This document shows, piece by piece, positions 17,736-26,061 of a stretch of 64,000 nt of DNA. The DNA is from Streptomyces sp. NBC_00513 (lineage in GTDB: Bacteria > Actinomycetota > Actinomycetes > Streptomycetales > Streptomycetaceae), in the NCBI RefSeq assembly GCF_041431415.1, contig NZ_CP107845.1, positions 7,130,001-7,194,000 on the forward strand, written 5' to 3'. How positions within the stretch are numbered: position 1 is the first letter of the stretch; each line of letters starts with the position of its first letter. Made by a program: the position numbers and the translations under genes. Under the pieces are notes generated by a model. That model was not told the origin of the DNA. It did not search any database and was given only the letters and a program-made list of their open reading frames with translations.

Positions 17736-17776
17736 TGCCCGGCGGCCGGGCCCTGCCATGCCCGGCGGCCGGGCCC
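17736..17776. repeat. Direct repeat of an 18-bp GC-rich element
   Basis: TGCCCGGCGGCCGGGCCC occurs at 17736-17753 and 17759-17776. Each copy contains its own CCCGGC/GCCGGG inverted arms. It lies between the convergent lpdA and BCCT genes. Confidence 0.75.
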
Positions 17777-17797
17777 ACCCGTCCCGCCGTCCCGCCG

Positions 17798-19480
17798 TTA
17801 CGGCTCCTCGTCGAGCGGGGACGGCGGCCGGGGCCCGGTGGCCGGCGGGCCGGTGCCCGGACCGATGCGGATCTCGAAGTCGCCGTCGTACTCCTCGTGG
17901 CCGGCGACCACGGCCTGGGCCACGGCCTCCTTGCCCCTCTCCCCCCGGACGATCAGCGGGTCCCGGCGCAGATCGCGCATGAGGGCCACGCACATGCCGA
18001 TCATGACCACGGTGAACGGCGCCGCCACGAGGATCGTCAGGTTCTGCAGCCCGGCGAGCGCGTCGCCCTCGCCGTTGCCGATGAGCAGCATGATGGCGGC
18101 GACGGCCCCGGTGACCACGCCCCAGAAGACGACCACCAGTCGGGCCGGTTCGAAGGTGCCCTTCTGCGAGAGCGTGCCCATCACGATGGACGCGGCGTCG
18201 GCGCCGGAGACGAAGAAGATGCCGACGAGGACCATCACCAACAGGCTCATCAGGGTGGGAACGGGGAACTGTTGCAGCAGCCCGAAGAGCTGCCCCTCCG
18301 GCGTGGTCTCCTTGCCGAGCCTGCCGCTCTCCTGGAGCTTCATCGCCGTGCCGCCGAACACGGCGAACCACAGCAGGCTGACCGTGCTCGGTACCAGGAT
18401 GACGCCGCCGATGAACTGACGGATCGTGCGGCCGCGGCTGATGCGGGCGATGAACATGCCGACGAACGGCGTCCAGGAGATCCACCACGCCCAGTAGAAG
18501 ACGGTCCAACTGCCCAGCCAACCGGCGACGTCGCCACCGCCGGTCGCCTCCGTGCGGCCGATCAACTGGGGCAGGTCACCGAGGTACGCGCCGAGGGACG
18601 TGGGGAGCAGGTCGAGCACGATGATGGTGGGTCCGGCGATGAACACGAAGGTCGCGAGGACGAGGGCGAGCACCATGTTGATGTTCGACAGCCACTGGAT
18701 GCCACGCTCCACGCCGGAGACCGCGGACGCCACGAACGCGACGGTCAGCACGGCGATGATGGCGACCAGGAGCGCGGTGCTGACGGTGCTCATCCAGCCG
18801 AGTTCGCGGAAACCGCTGCCGATCTGCAGGGCGCCCAGGCCCAGGGAGGCCGCCGAGCCGAAGAGGGTGGCGAAGATCGCGATGATGTCGATGACACGGC
18901 CCGCCGCGCCGTGCGCGTGCCGGGAGCCGATGAGCGGCTCGAACACCGCGCTGATCGTCTGGCGCCGGCCGCGCCGGAAGGTGCTGTACGCGATGGCGAG
19001 TCCGACGACCGCGTAGATCGCCCACGGGTGGAGCGTCCAGTGGAAGAGCGTGGTGGCCATCGCCGTCTGCATCCGCTCGGCGGAATCGGCGGGGTGGGTG
19101 CCGGGCGGGGGCGTCCCGTAGTGCGCCAGCGGTTCGCTCACGCCGTAGAACATGAGGCCGATGCCCATGCCGGCGCTGAACATCATCGCGACCCACGAAA
19201 CGGTGCGGAACTCCGGAGCCTCGCTCTCCCGGCCGAGGCGGATCCGGCCGTAACGGCTGATGGCCAGCCAGAGGGCGAAGACGACGAAGCCCGTGGCCGC
19301 GAGCATGAAGGCCCAGCCGCCGTTGTGGATGAGCCCCTTCAACAGGCTGCTCGACACGCTCTCCAGCGAATCCGTGGCCAGGGCGCCCCACAGCACGAAG
19401 GCCAGGGTCAGCACGGCCGTGACGCCGAAGACCACCTTGTCTGTTCGGGAACGAGGGCCGGTCGGTGGATCGTTCGACAA
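17798..19480 (-). CDS. BCCT-family (betaine/choline/carnitine) transporter
   Basis: A 560-residue, 12-helix transporter. Family marks are FSAGMGIGLMFYGVSEPLAHY in helix 3, FHWTLHPWAIYAVVGLA in helix 5, and the tryptophan-rich WTVFYWAWWISWTPFVGMFIARISRGRTIR in helix 8 (residues given in broken form: WTVFYWAWW, WTPFVGMF, ISRGRT). The substrate is a quaternary amine such as betaine or choline, usually Na+-coupled and used in osmoprotection. The TTG start at 19480 is chosen because AGGGGG lies 6 bases upstream; the longer frame has no ribosome binding site and a non-membrane, arginine-rich N-terminus. Confidence 0.88.
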   Translation of the reverse strand: MSNDPPTGPRSRTDKVVFGVTAVLTLAFVLWGALATDSLESVSSSLLKGLIHNGGWAFMLAATGFVVFALWLAISRYGRIRLGRESEAPEFRTVSWVAMMFSAGMGIGLMFYGVSEPLAHYGTPPPGTHPADSAERMQTAMATTLFHWTLHPWAIYAVVGLAIAYSTFRRGRRQTISAVFEPLIGSRHAHGAAGRVIDIIAIFATLFGSAASLGLGALQIGSGFRELGWMSTVSTALLVAIIAVLTVAFVASAVSGVERGIQWLSNINMVLALVLATFVFIAGPTIIVLDLLPTSLGAYLGDLPQLIGRTEATGGGDVAGWLGSWTVFYWAWWISWTPFVGMFIARISRGRTIRQFIGGVILVPSTVSLLWFAVFGGTAMKLQESGRLGKETTPEGQLFGLLQQFPVPTLMSLLVMVLVGIFFVSGADAASIVMGTLSQKGTFEPARLVVVFWGVVTGAVAAIMLLIGNGEGDALAGLQNLTILVAAPFTVVMIGMCVALMRDLRRDPLIVRGERGKEAVAQAVVAGHEEYDGDFEIRIGPGTGPPATGPRPPSPLDEEP

Positions 19481-19488
19481 CGAATTCC

Positions 19489-19502
19489 CCCTTCGCGAAG
19501 GG
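19489..19502. promoter_or_regulatory. 14-bp palindrome overlapping the BCCT ribosome binding site
   Basis: CCCTTCGCGAAGGG is a perfect palindrome whose left edge overlaps the AGGGGG ribosome binding site of the BCCT gene. It could be an operator or a small mRNA hairpin that hides the site. Confidence 0.4.
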
Positions 19503-19764
19503 CCGAAAAAGCCACATGGGTGGAGATGATGGCTTATCACGCTTTCGCCCGTGAATCGGTGTCCTGATGGCCCCCGGTCGTCGATGTCGCGTGCCTCGCG
19601 CCGCGCAGGGGAACGACGCCCGTCCGTTCGCCCGGTCGGGGACGGTTTCGGCGCGGTCGTGGCGAGGTCCGAGACGGCATGCGGCCCTCGGGCCAGTCTC
19701 TGACGGACGCGACGGACGCGACGGATCCGACGGACGCGGGCCATGGCTCGGTGGAGGTCAGTGC

Positions 19765-21045
19765 ATGCCCCGTGCGTCCCGCGGCCGGATGGGCGTCCAC
19801 CTCGTCGCGGCGGTCGCGGGCTGCCTCGTCGGACTGGTCGGCGGAGGCTTCCGCTGGTGCCTCGCGCGGGCGGCGGAACTGCGCGGATCGCTGGTCGAGG
19901 CCTCGGAGCAGCTGGGCGCTCTCGGCCCGCTCGTGCCGGCCGTCCTCACGGCCACCGGCGCCGCCGTGGCCTGCGCCATCGCCCTGCGGGTCCCCCTGTC
20001 GGCCGGCAGCGGCATCCAGGACGTCGAGGCCGTCTGGCGGGGTGAACGCTCCCCCCGGCCGCCGTGGCTGCTGCCGGCCAAGTTCTTCGGCGGCCTGATC
20101 GCCATCGGTTCGGGTCTGGTACTGGGCCGGGAAGGACCGACCGTGCACATGGGCGCCGCCATCGGGGCGGAGGCGGGGCGCCGCACGCGGATGGACGAGA
20201 GCGACATCAGGCTCCTGCACACCTCGCTCGCGGGCGCCGGCCTCGCGGTCGCCTTCACCGCGCCCCTGGGCGGAGTCCTGTTCGTCTGTGAGGAAGTGAC
20301 CAGGACGGTCAGGGCCCGCCTGGTGCTCGTCACGCTCATCGGCACCGCCACCGCCGTCGGATGCTCCCACCTGGTGGTGGGCGACCGGCTCGACTTCCGG
20401 GTCCCCGAGCTGCCCGTCCCGCCGCTCGCGCTCCTGCCCGCCTTCCTGCTGTTCGGCGCGGCCACGGGTGTCCTGGGGGCGGCCTACAACCGACTGATCA
20501 TCGGGCTCCTGGACCTCTGCGATCACGTCACCCGCGTCGGACCGGTCGCGCGAGCGGCCGCCATCGGCGCCGTCGTGGGCCTCCTGCTCGGCATCGACCC
20601 CGAGCTGGCCGGCGGCGGGGACCGGCTGAGCGGGCGCCTGCTGGGCGGCGACATCCCGGTGGTTCCCGTGCTCGTCGGATACCTCGCGGTGCGGTTCCTG
20701 GCCGGCCCGCTCAGCTACGCGGCCCGCACACCGGGCGGGCTCTTCGCGCCCCTGCTGGCCGTGGGAGCCCTGTGGGGCGTCCTCGTACACGCCCTCGCGC
20801 AGCCCCTCGTCCCGGGCGGCGCCGCCGGCGCGGTGCCGTTCGCGATCGTCGGGATGGCCGCGCTCTTCGCCTCGGTCGTGCGCGCGCCCGTCACCGGCAT
20901 CGTCCTCGTCGTCGAGATGACGGGCGCGACCTCGCTGCTGATTCCCCTGATGACCGCCTGCTTCGCCGCCACCCTGACCGCCGACCGGATGGGCAGCACC
21001 CCGATCTACGACAGCCTGCGCCTGCGGACGGTGTGGCCCGGCTGA
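19765..21045 (+). CDS. ClC-family chloride channel/antiporter
   Basis: A 426-residue ClC protein. The three anion-pathway motifs are GSGIQD, GREGPTVHMGAA (gating glutamate near residue 123) and ARTPGGLFAPLLAVGA. FVCEEVTR keeps a glutamate at the internal proton position, so a Cl-/H+ antiporter is more likely than a channel. The ATG at 19765 follows GGAGGT by 6 bases; the in-frame extension to 19567 carries DGRDGRDGSDG repeats and no ribosome binding site. Divergent from the BCCT gene. Possible role in acid or osmotic stress. Confidence 0.88.
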   Translation: MPRASRGRMGVHLVAAVAGCLVGLVGGGFRWCLARAAELRGSLVEASEQLGALGPLVPAVLTATGAAVACAIALRVPLSAGSGIQDVEAVWRGERSPRPPWLLPAKFFGGLIAIGSGLVLGREGPTVHMGAAIGAEAGRRTRMDESDIRLLHTSLAGAGLAVAFTAPLGGVLFVCEEVTRTVRARLVLVTLIGTATAVGCSHLVVGDRLDFRVPELPVPPLALLPAFLLFGAATGVLGAAYNRLIIGLLDLCDHVTRVGPVARAAAIGAVVGLLLGIDPELAGGGDRLSGRLLGGDIPVVPVLVGYLAVRFLAGPLSYAARTPGGLFAPLLAVGALWGVLVHALAQPLVPGGAAGAVPFAIVGMAALFASVVRAPVTGIVLVVEMTGATSLLIPLMTACFAATLTADRMGSTPIYDSLRLRTVWPG

Positions 21046-21062
21046 GCGCGCCACACCGTCCG
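21025..21062. terminator. Hairpin spanning the ClC stop codon
   Basis: CGGACGGTGTGGC (21025-21037) pairs perfectly with GCCACACCGTCCG (21050-21062). The ClC stop codon lies in the loop. It also faces the convergent SHOCT gene, so it may act on both. Confidence 0.75.
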
Positions 21063-21075
21063 TACGCCGTCGGGG

Positions 21076-21363
21076 TCAGCCGAGGATCCGCCGCTTCTGC
21101 TCGGCGAACTCCTCATCGGTCAGCAGCCCCTGCTCCTTGAGGGTGCCGAGCTCCTTCAGCTGATCGATCTTGCTGCTCATCTCGTCGCCGGGTGCCGCGA
21201 CCGGAGCCGCGACCGGAGCCGCCTGGGGGGCGGGTTCCGCCTGCGCCTGGGCTTCCTGATCCGCCCATCGGCCGGATTGCCGCCGGGACACACGGTTGGA
21301 CACCGCGGTCGCCGTTCCGGCGACGACGGCGGTACGGGCGATGCCGCGAAGAAGTCGGGCCAT
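21076..21363 (-). CDS. SHOCT-domain small membrane protein
   Basis: A 95-residue protein: a basic N-terminus (MARLLRGIARTAVVAGTATAV, broken here at residue 10) forms a weak hydrophobic segment, an alanine/proline-rich linker follows, and residues 66-95 are a SHOCT domain (IDQLKELGTLKEQGLLTDEEF then KRRILG). SHOCT domains are short oligomerising helices at protein ends. ATG 21363 is chosen for the upstream TTGGAGATGAGC; two further in-frame starts exist. It is 42 bp downstream of the DUF6325 gene and probably in one operon with it. Confidence 0.88.
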   Translation of the reverse strand: MARLLRGIARTAVVAGTATAVSNRVSRRQSGRWADQEAQAQAEPAPQAAPVAAPVAAPGDEMSSKIDQLKELGTLKEQGLLTDEEFAEQKRRILG

Positions 21364-21405
21364 GATGCTCATCTCCAAGCTGGGCGGAGCCGGCCGAGGC
21401 CGCCC

Positions 21406-21879
21406 TCACCGTCCGTCGGTCGGGTCCTCCATGGCGTCCAGCGTCGCGAGCAGCGACTGGACGGGGATCCGCCCGGCCGCCACGAGCTGTGCGCCGGCAC
21501 GCCGCATGGCGCGGGCGAAGGGCGCCGCCCAGGTGTTCTCGTACACGATGATCCCCGCCGAGTTGCCCGGTTCCAGGGCGACGCCGGCGTCGTCGATGTC
21601 GCCCTGGTCCAGCAGACCGGAGGACGCCCCTTCGAAGACCGAGAGGTCCACCTCGTCGCCGAGGTCACGGAGCTCCACCGCCATCACCGAACCGTCGGCG
21701 TCCTTGCGGACGAAGACGAGGTCGAGGATGCGGATCACGCCGCGATCCACGAGATCGACGAGCAGGGGAAACCCCTCACCCGTCATGCGGTTTCCCGGGA
21801 ACTCGATCACGAGATAGTCCACCGGTCCCATGTCCTCGATGGATCCGCCTCCGGTTCGTTCCTCGACCTCGTTGCTCAT
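21406..21879 (-). CDS. DUF6325 (DUF1269-like) protein
   Basis: A 157-residue soluble protein with the family blocks GPVDYLVIEFPGN, LVDRGVIRILDLVFV.KDADGSV, GLLDQGDIDDAG, and PGNSAGIIVYENTWAAPFA near the end. GGGAG lies 6 bases before the ATG. It precedes the SHOCT gene, a pairing common in Streptomyces. No biochemical role is known to me. Confidence 0.85.
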   Translation of the reverse strand: MSNEVEERTGGGSIEDMGPVDYLVIEFPGNRMTGEGFPLLVDLVDRGVIRILDLVFVRKDADGSVMAVELRDLGDEVDLSVFEGASSGLLDQGDIDDAGVALEPGNSAGIIVYENTWAAPFARAMRRAGAQLVAAGRIPVQSLLATLDAMEDPTDGR

Positions 21880-22079
21880 GGTTGCTCCCGTCTGGCTGGG
21901 TGTGGGAGGACGTTCCGACGGCCGTGGGCGCGGGCCGTGGGGTCCGGCGCGCATGAGGCAGGGGCGGACGTCATCTACTGCCATTCCAACACCGCCCCGG
22001 TGCCGCCGCATGTCCGGCTTCCGCCCGGTCGCCGGTTCGGCGGGTCGTCGCGCCGCCCCGCGAGAGCGGGACCGGGTCG

Positions 22080-22814
22080 TCAACCGGTCAACAGGTAGAT
22101 GTTCTGCGCGGTCAGCCACAGGCCCAGCACCAGTGAGCCGACCACGATCGCCTGTTCCTTGTGGCGCAGCAACCACGCGCGCAGCCGGTGCAGCCGTACC
22201 TGGGCGACCTCGGGCGAGAACACGATGTACAACTCGGCGGCCAGCAGGCCCGCACTGGCAAGGAGGCAGAAGCCGAACAGGGCCACGAAGGTGGCCGGAT
22301 GCGAGGTGTTCGCCTCCAGCACGGTCACCGCCCCCGCGGCGACCAGACCCCACGGCTGGAGCAGAACCGCCAAGGCCGCCGAGCCCCACATCGACGGCGA
22401 CTCCATGGCCGAGGCGGTGGCCGTGGAGGGCTCGCCGGCCTCGTCGAGGCCGCGGAGGGCGCCCGTACCGCCCGCGCCGCCGGACGTGGTTCCCGCGTCC
22501 TCGCGGCCCGCCGCGTCCGCGCGCGCCCGCCGCATCATGCGGCGGCGGCGGAGGCCGTAGACGACGAGCCCGAGACCGATGGCCAACTTGACCGCCAGCG
22601 CCGCCACACCGGGCGGGGAACGGGGCGCGGGGGGCTGGCCGCCGGTCACCGCGAGCACGATGGCGATCACCGCGCCCAGACAGGCGAGCCAGGCCAGGAT
22701 GAAGACGAGCCCCTTCCGCGCGCCTCTCGCCGATGTCACCACCAGCACGAACGCCATGATGGGCAGCGGGTCGAGAGCGATGGCGAGCCCGATGAGCATG
22801 AGGTCGAGGACCAT
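22080..22814 (-). CDS. GAP-family (LysE-superfamily-like) membrane protein
   Basis: A 244-residue membrane protein with about six helices: three in residues 1-90 (LIGLAIALDPLPIMAFVLVV, LVFILAWLACLGAVIAIVLAV, LAVKLAIGLGLVVYGLRRRR) and three after a charged, glycine-rich cytoplasmic loop. The order matches GAP/Sap proteins, linked in mycobacteria to glycopeptidolipid export. GGGGG precedes ATG 22814. It lies 89 bp beyond the gluconokinase stop on the same strand and may be a separate unit. Confidence 0.7.
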   Translation of the reverse strand: MVLDLMLIGLAIALDPLPIMAFVLVVTSARGARKGLVFILAWLACLGAVIAIVLAVTGGQPPAPRSPPGVAALAVKLAIGLGLVVYGLRRRRMMRRARADAAGREDAGTTSGGAGGTGALRGLDEAGEPSTATASAMESPSMWGSAALAVLLQPWGLVAAGAVTVLEANTSHPATFVALFGFCLLASAGLLAAELYIVFSPEVAQVRLHRLRAWLLRHKEQAIVVGSLVLGLWLTAQNIYLLTG

Positions 22815-22903
22815 GACGCCCCCAGAGTGGGACCACATACGACGCTACACACGGGACGGTTCGGCGACACCTTTTGGCCCGGTTGGCCTGGCCGTCCCGG
22901 ACG

Positions 22904-23458
22904 CTATCCGTCCTTCGCCACGCCCCGGGCCTCGAAACGCGTGATCGCCGCCTGCGCCCGGGCGAGGACCGCGTCGGCGGCCGTGGCCGCGTGGACGGTG
23001 AGCCCGGGTTCGTCGGCACCCAGGGGTTCCAGGGCCTCGTACTGCGACTCCAGGAGCGCGACCGGCATGAAGTGGCCCGCCCGACGGGCGACGCGGGCCC
23101 GTGCGACCTCCCTGTCCAGCTCCAGGTACAGGAACCAGACGCCCGGACCGGCGGACCGGAGGCGATCCCGGTACTTCCGTTTGAGCGCCGAGCACGACAT
23201 CACGACGCTCTGCCCGGCCCGGGTGGTCTCGCGGACGTACTCGGCGAGGCTCGTCAGCCACGGTTCGCGGTCCGCGTCGTCGAGCGGGTGCCCGGCGGCC
23301 ATCCTGGCGATGTTCGCGGCCGGGTGGAAGCCGTCACCCTCCGCGAAGGGCACGTGGAGCCGCCCCGCGAGGAGCCGCCCCAGCGTGCTCTTGCCCGAGC
23401 CGGAGACGCCCATGACCACGACGACGGTCGGCGCCGTACGGGCCGCGACCGGGGCCAC
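22904..23458 (-). CDS. Gluconokinase
   Basis: A 184-residue P-loop kinase of the GntK family, which makes 6-phosphogluconate from gluconate and ATP. Visible are the Walker A motif GVSGSGKST at about 17-25, the substrate region FAEGDGFHPAANIARMAAGHPLDDADR.PWL (residues 39-67), SCSALKRKYRD at about 88-98, and RAGHFMP..LLESQ..ALEPL after the lid. The GTG start lies 6 bases after the GMC stop, so it is translationally coupled. It is the last gene of the GH15-cyclase-GMC-kinase operon, which suggests that gluconate is produced upstream in the same unit. Confidence 0.9.
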   Translation of the reverse strand: MAPVAARTAPTVVVVMGVSGSGKSTLGRLLAGRLHVPFAEGDGFHPAANIARMAAGHPLDDADREPWLTSLAEYVRETTRAGQSVVMSCSALKRKYRDRLRSAGPGVWFLYLELDREVARARVARRAGHFMPVALLESQYEALEPLGADEPGLTVHAATAADAVLARAQAAITRFEARGVAKDG

Positions 23459-23464
23459 CGCGCC

Positions 23465-25045
23465 TCAACCCAGGCGCTCGGCGATGACGTCACCGACGCG
23501 CATCGCGTTCGCGATGGCGGTCAGGGACGGGTTCACCGCGCCGATGCTCGGGAAGAAGCTGGTGTCCACGACGTAGAGGTTGTCGAGGTCGTGGGCCTTG
23601 CAGTCGACGTCGAGCGCCGAGGTTCGCGGGTCGGTGCCGAAACGCACGGTGCCGGCCTGGTGGGCGGTGGCGCCGATGGGCATTCCCTTGTGCAGGTAGA
23701 GGCTGTGGGGGAGCAGATGGTGCGGGTGCATGCCGAGCGCGTCGAGCATCTTCCGCAGCTTGTGCCGCAGCCGCTCCAGCCCCTCGATGTTGTTCTTCTC
23801 GTCGAGGGCCAGATGGACGTCGCCGTTGGCGTCGAGCGTGACGCGGTTCTCCGGCTGGGGCAGGTCCTCGCCGCACAGCCAGAAGTCCACCGCGTGGTGG
23901 GCCATCACCTCGAACGGCATGTCGGGCGAGAGCAGTCCGGCCCAGTGGGGCGCCTCGCCCTTGATCTGGTCCGAGTCGGACTTGCCCAACATCTGGATGC
24001 CGCCGAGCGGGAAGTCCCAGTCGTCGGAGCCCAGGTACCAGTCGTTCAGCGCGAGGGTCTTCTGGAAGCGGGTGTCGTTCGGTTCCTTCGAAACGGCCAT
24101 CAGCGCCAGGTTGTTGTGCCGCATGTAGTGGCGGCCGACCGTGTCCGAACTGTTGGCCAGGCCGCCGGGGTGCCGCTCGTTGGCCGAACGCAGCAGCAGC
24201 ACCGCGGAGTTCACCGCGCCGCAGGCCACCACCACGATGTCGGCGCTGAAGCGCGCCTCCGAACCGTCCTCCAGCCGCGCGACGACAGCGGTGACCGTGC
24301 CGCCGGCGGCGTCGGTCTCCAGCCTGCGGACGTCGGCGCCGGTGACCATCTCCACGTTGTCGTGCCGCAGGGCGGGGTCGACACAGATCACCTGCGCGTC
24401 CGCCTTGCCGCCGAGGAGGCAGGGGAAGCCGTCCACCCGGTCGCAGCGGATGCACACGCTCTCGTGGGTGGCGCGGCCCCGCTCGTCCTGGATGAGGTTC
24501 ACGCCGATCGGCAGGTGGAAGGGATGCAGACCGTGCGCCGTGAGGTCCTCGCTGAGCTGCTGGATCCGCGGCTCGTGCTCCACCGGCGGGTAGGCGTACT
24601 GGGCGCTGACGGGCCCCTCGCTCGGGTCCTCGCCGTGCCGGCCGTGCACGAGGTAGAGGTGTTCCGCCTCGGTGTAGTAGGGCTCCAGGTCCTCGTAGCC
24701 GATCGGCCAGGCGGGGGAGAGCCCGCCGTGGTGGCGCAGCACGCCGAAGTCCTCGGGGCGCAGCCGGAACAGCGCGGCGCCGTAGAACTTGGTGTTCCCG
24801 CCGACGTAGTAGTTGACCTCGGGCGGGAACCGGTCACCGTGTTTGTCGTACCAGAACTCGGGCGCCCGGTACTTGCCCCTGACGAAGACCGCGGTGGACT
24901 CCCAGTTGTCGCGTTCCCTGGGAAGGTATCCGCCGCGCTCCAGGATCAGGATGCGCTTCCCGCTCGGGGCGAGGCGGTGGGCGATGGTGCCGCCGCCGGC
25001 TCCGGTGCCGATGACGATGACGTCGTATCGCTGGTTGTCGGCCAT
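23465..25045 (-). CDS. GMC-family FAD oxidoreductase
   Basis: A 526-residue glucose-methanol-choline oxidoreductase, probably cytoplasmic since there is no signal peptide. It opens with the FAD motif VIVIGTGAGGGTIAHRLA, has NYYVGGNTKFYGAALFRLR early on, a three-cysteine patch CIRCDRVDGFPC near residue 205, and a C-terminal active site with the histidine in GATAHQAGTVRFGTDP and the asparagine in GAVNPSLTAIANA. GMC enzymes oxidise alcohols or the C1 hydroxyl of sugars. Sitting between a GH15 glycosidase and a gluconokinase, it is a candidate glucose-to-gluconolactone dehydrogenase; that is inference. Confidence 0.88.
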   Translation of the reverse strand: MADNQRYDVIVIGTGAGGGTIAHRLAPSGKRILILERGGYLPRERDNWESTAVFVRGKYRAPEFWYDKHGDRFPPEVNYYVGGNTKFYGAALFRLRPEDFGVLRHHGGLSPAWPIGYEDLEPYYTEAEHLYLVHGRHGEDPSEGPVSAQYAYPPVEHEPRIQQLSEDLTAHGLHPFHLPIGVNLIQDERGRATHESVCIRCDRVDGFPCLLGGKADAQVICVDPALRHDNVEMVTGADVRRLETDAAGGTVTAVVARLEDGSEARFSADIVVVACGAVNSAVLLLRSANERHPGGLANSSDTVGRHYMRHNNLALMAVSKEPNDTRFQKTLALNDWYLGSDDWDFPLGGIQMLGKSDSDQIKGEAPHWAGLLSPDMPFEVMAHHAVDFWLCGEDLPQPENRVTLDANGDVHLALDEKNNIEGLERLRHKLRKMLDALGMHPHHLLPHSLYLHKGMPIGATAHQAGTVRFGTDPRTSALDVDCKAHDLDNLYVVDTSFFPSIGAVNPSLTAIANAMRVGDVIAERLG

Positions 25046-25097
25046 GGTGGCCACCTTGCTGTCGAGGGTGTGGGGTTGCCCGCCTTCGGAGCGGCGG

Positions 25098-26060
25098 TCA
25101 GAGGACGGCGATGGGGTTGACCGGCGAGCCGGTGGCCCGGGGCAGGCGCAACGGCGCGACCACGCAGAAGAACGACCAGCGGCCCGCCTCCTCGCAGAGG
25201 GGCACCAGGTCCTCGAACCGGAGGTAGTCCAGGAGGTACAACCCGAGGGCGTGCACGCCCAGGACGTGCACCGGGAAGTCCACGCCGTCCGTGCTGCTCG
25301 GCGCCGTGTCGTTGTTGCCGTCACCGCCCAGAAGGGCGACGTGGCGATCGGCGAGGAACTCCATCGCCGTCGGGTGCAGTCCCGCGCGCGAGCTCGCGGC
25401 GTCCCACGGGCCGAGTTCGGTGCGTCTGAGCCGGTGGCCGACCCGGACGAACAACAGGTCCCCTTCGCCGACCTCGACCCGTTGGCTCCGTTCGGCGGCC
25501 GACAGGTCGTCGGCGGTGACGTGGTCACCGGGTTCCAGCCACGGCACCCCGCGCAGTCGGGGGATGTCGAGGAGGACCCCTCGGCCCACGATGCCGTTCC
25601 TGACCGAGTCCACCGACAGGGCCACCGCGCCCTCCGGGGTGAGCGTGGCCGCGTCGACGCCACCGTGCAGGGTCCCGTCGTAGACGACGTGGCAGAGGGC
25701 GTCGAGGTGGCTGTCGGCGTTGCCGTGCACGTTCATCTCGAAGTGGTCGAGGGCGAAGTGGAGTCCGTGGGCGTGGACCTCGTTGCGGGACGGGCCGGTC
25801 AGTCTGTGTGCGGCGGGTTCCGGATTGTCGGGAGAGGTCCGGGTCTCGATCGGCGCCGCGAGCGTCACCGTCCGGCCGGTCCGGATCTCGTTCGCCGCCG
25901 CCTTGACGTGCTCGGGCGTGATGGTGGCCACCGCGCCCCTGACGTCGCTCGTCGCCCGGTCCCTAAGGCGCCGGTAGAGCGCCTCGAAGGCGGCGGGGCT
26001 CTGGCGCGGTGGGGCTTCCGGCCGCGACCGGGGCTCCTCGGGCACCGCTTCGCCGGCCAC
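25098..26060 (-). CDS. Cyclase-family (kynurenine formamidase fold) hydrolase
   Basis: A 320-residue protein of the cyclase / KynB-like metal hydrolase family. The metal motif is at NADSHLDALCHVVYDG (His, Asp and His near 115-121), followed by GIVGRGVLLDIPRLRG and VGEGDLLFVRVGH, and a late His in HVLGVHALGLYLLDYL. Members hydrolyse amides or lactones. The GTG start lies one base after the GH15 stop, so it is tightly coupled. In this operon a lactonase-like step between a GMC dehydrogenase and a gluconokinase would make sense, but the substrate is not shown by sequence. Confidence 0.85.
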   Translation of the reverse strand: MAGEAVPEEPRSRPEAPPRQSPAAFEALYRRLRDRATSDVRGAVATITPEHVKAAANEIRTGRTVTLAAPIETRTSPDNPEPAAHRLTGPSRNEVHAHGLHFALDHFEMNVHGNADSHLDALCHVVYDGTLHGGVDAATLTPEGAVALSVDSVRNGIVGRGVLLDIPRLRGVPWLEPGDHVTADDLSAAERSQRVEVGEGDLLFVRVGHRLRRTELGPWDAASSRAGLHPTAMEFLADRHVALLGGDGNNDTAPSSTDGVDFPVHVLGVHALGLYLLDYLRFEDLVPLCEEAGRWSFFCVVAPLRLPRATGSPVNPIAVL

Positions 26061-26061
26061 G

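Noticed and set aside
19690..19740. GACGGACGC tandem units before the ClC gene, considered as coding
   Set aside because: They encode a DGRDGRDGSDG run only if the ClC frame is extended; the GGAGGT-supported ATG at 19765 excludes them from the protein.
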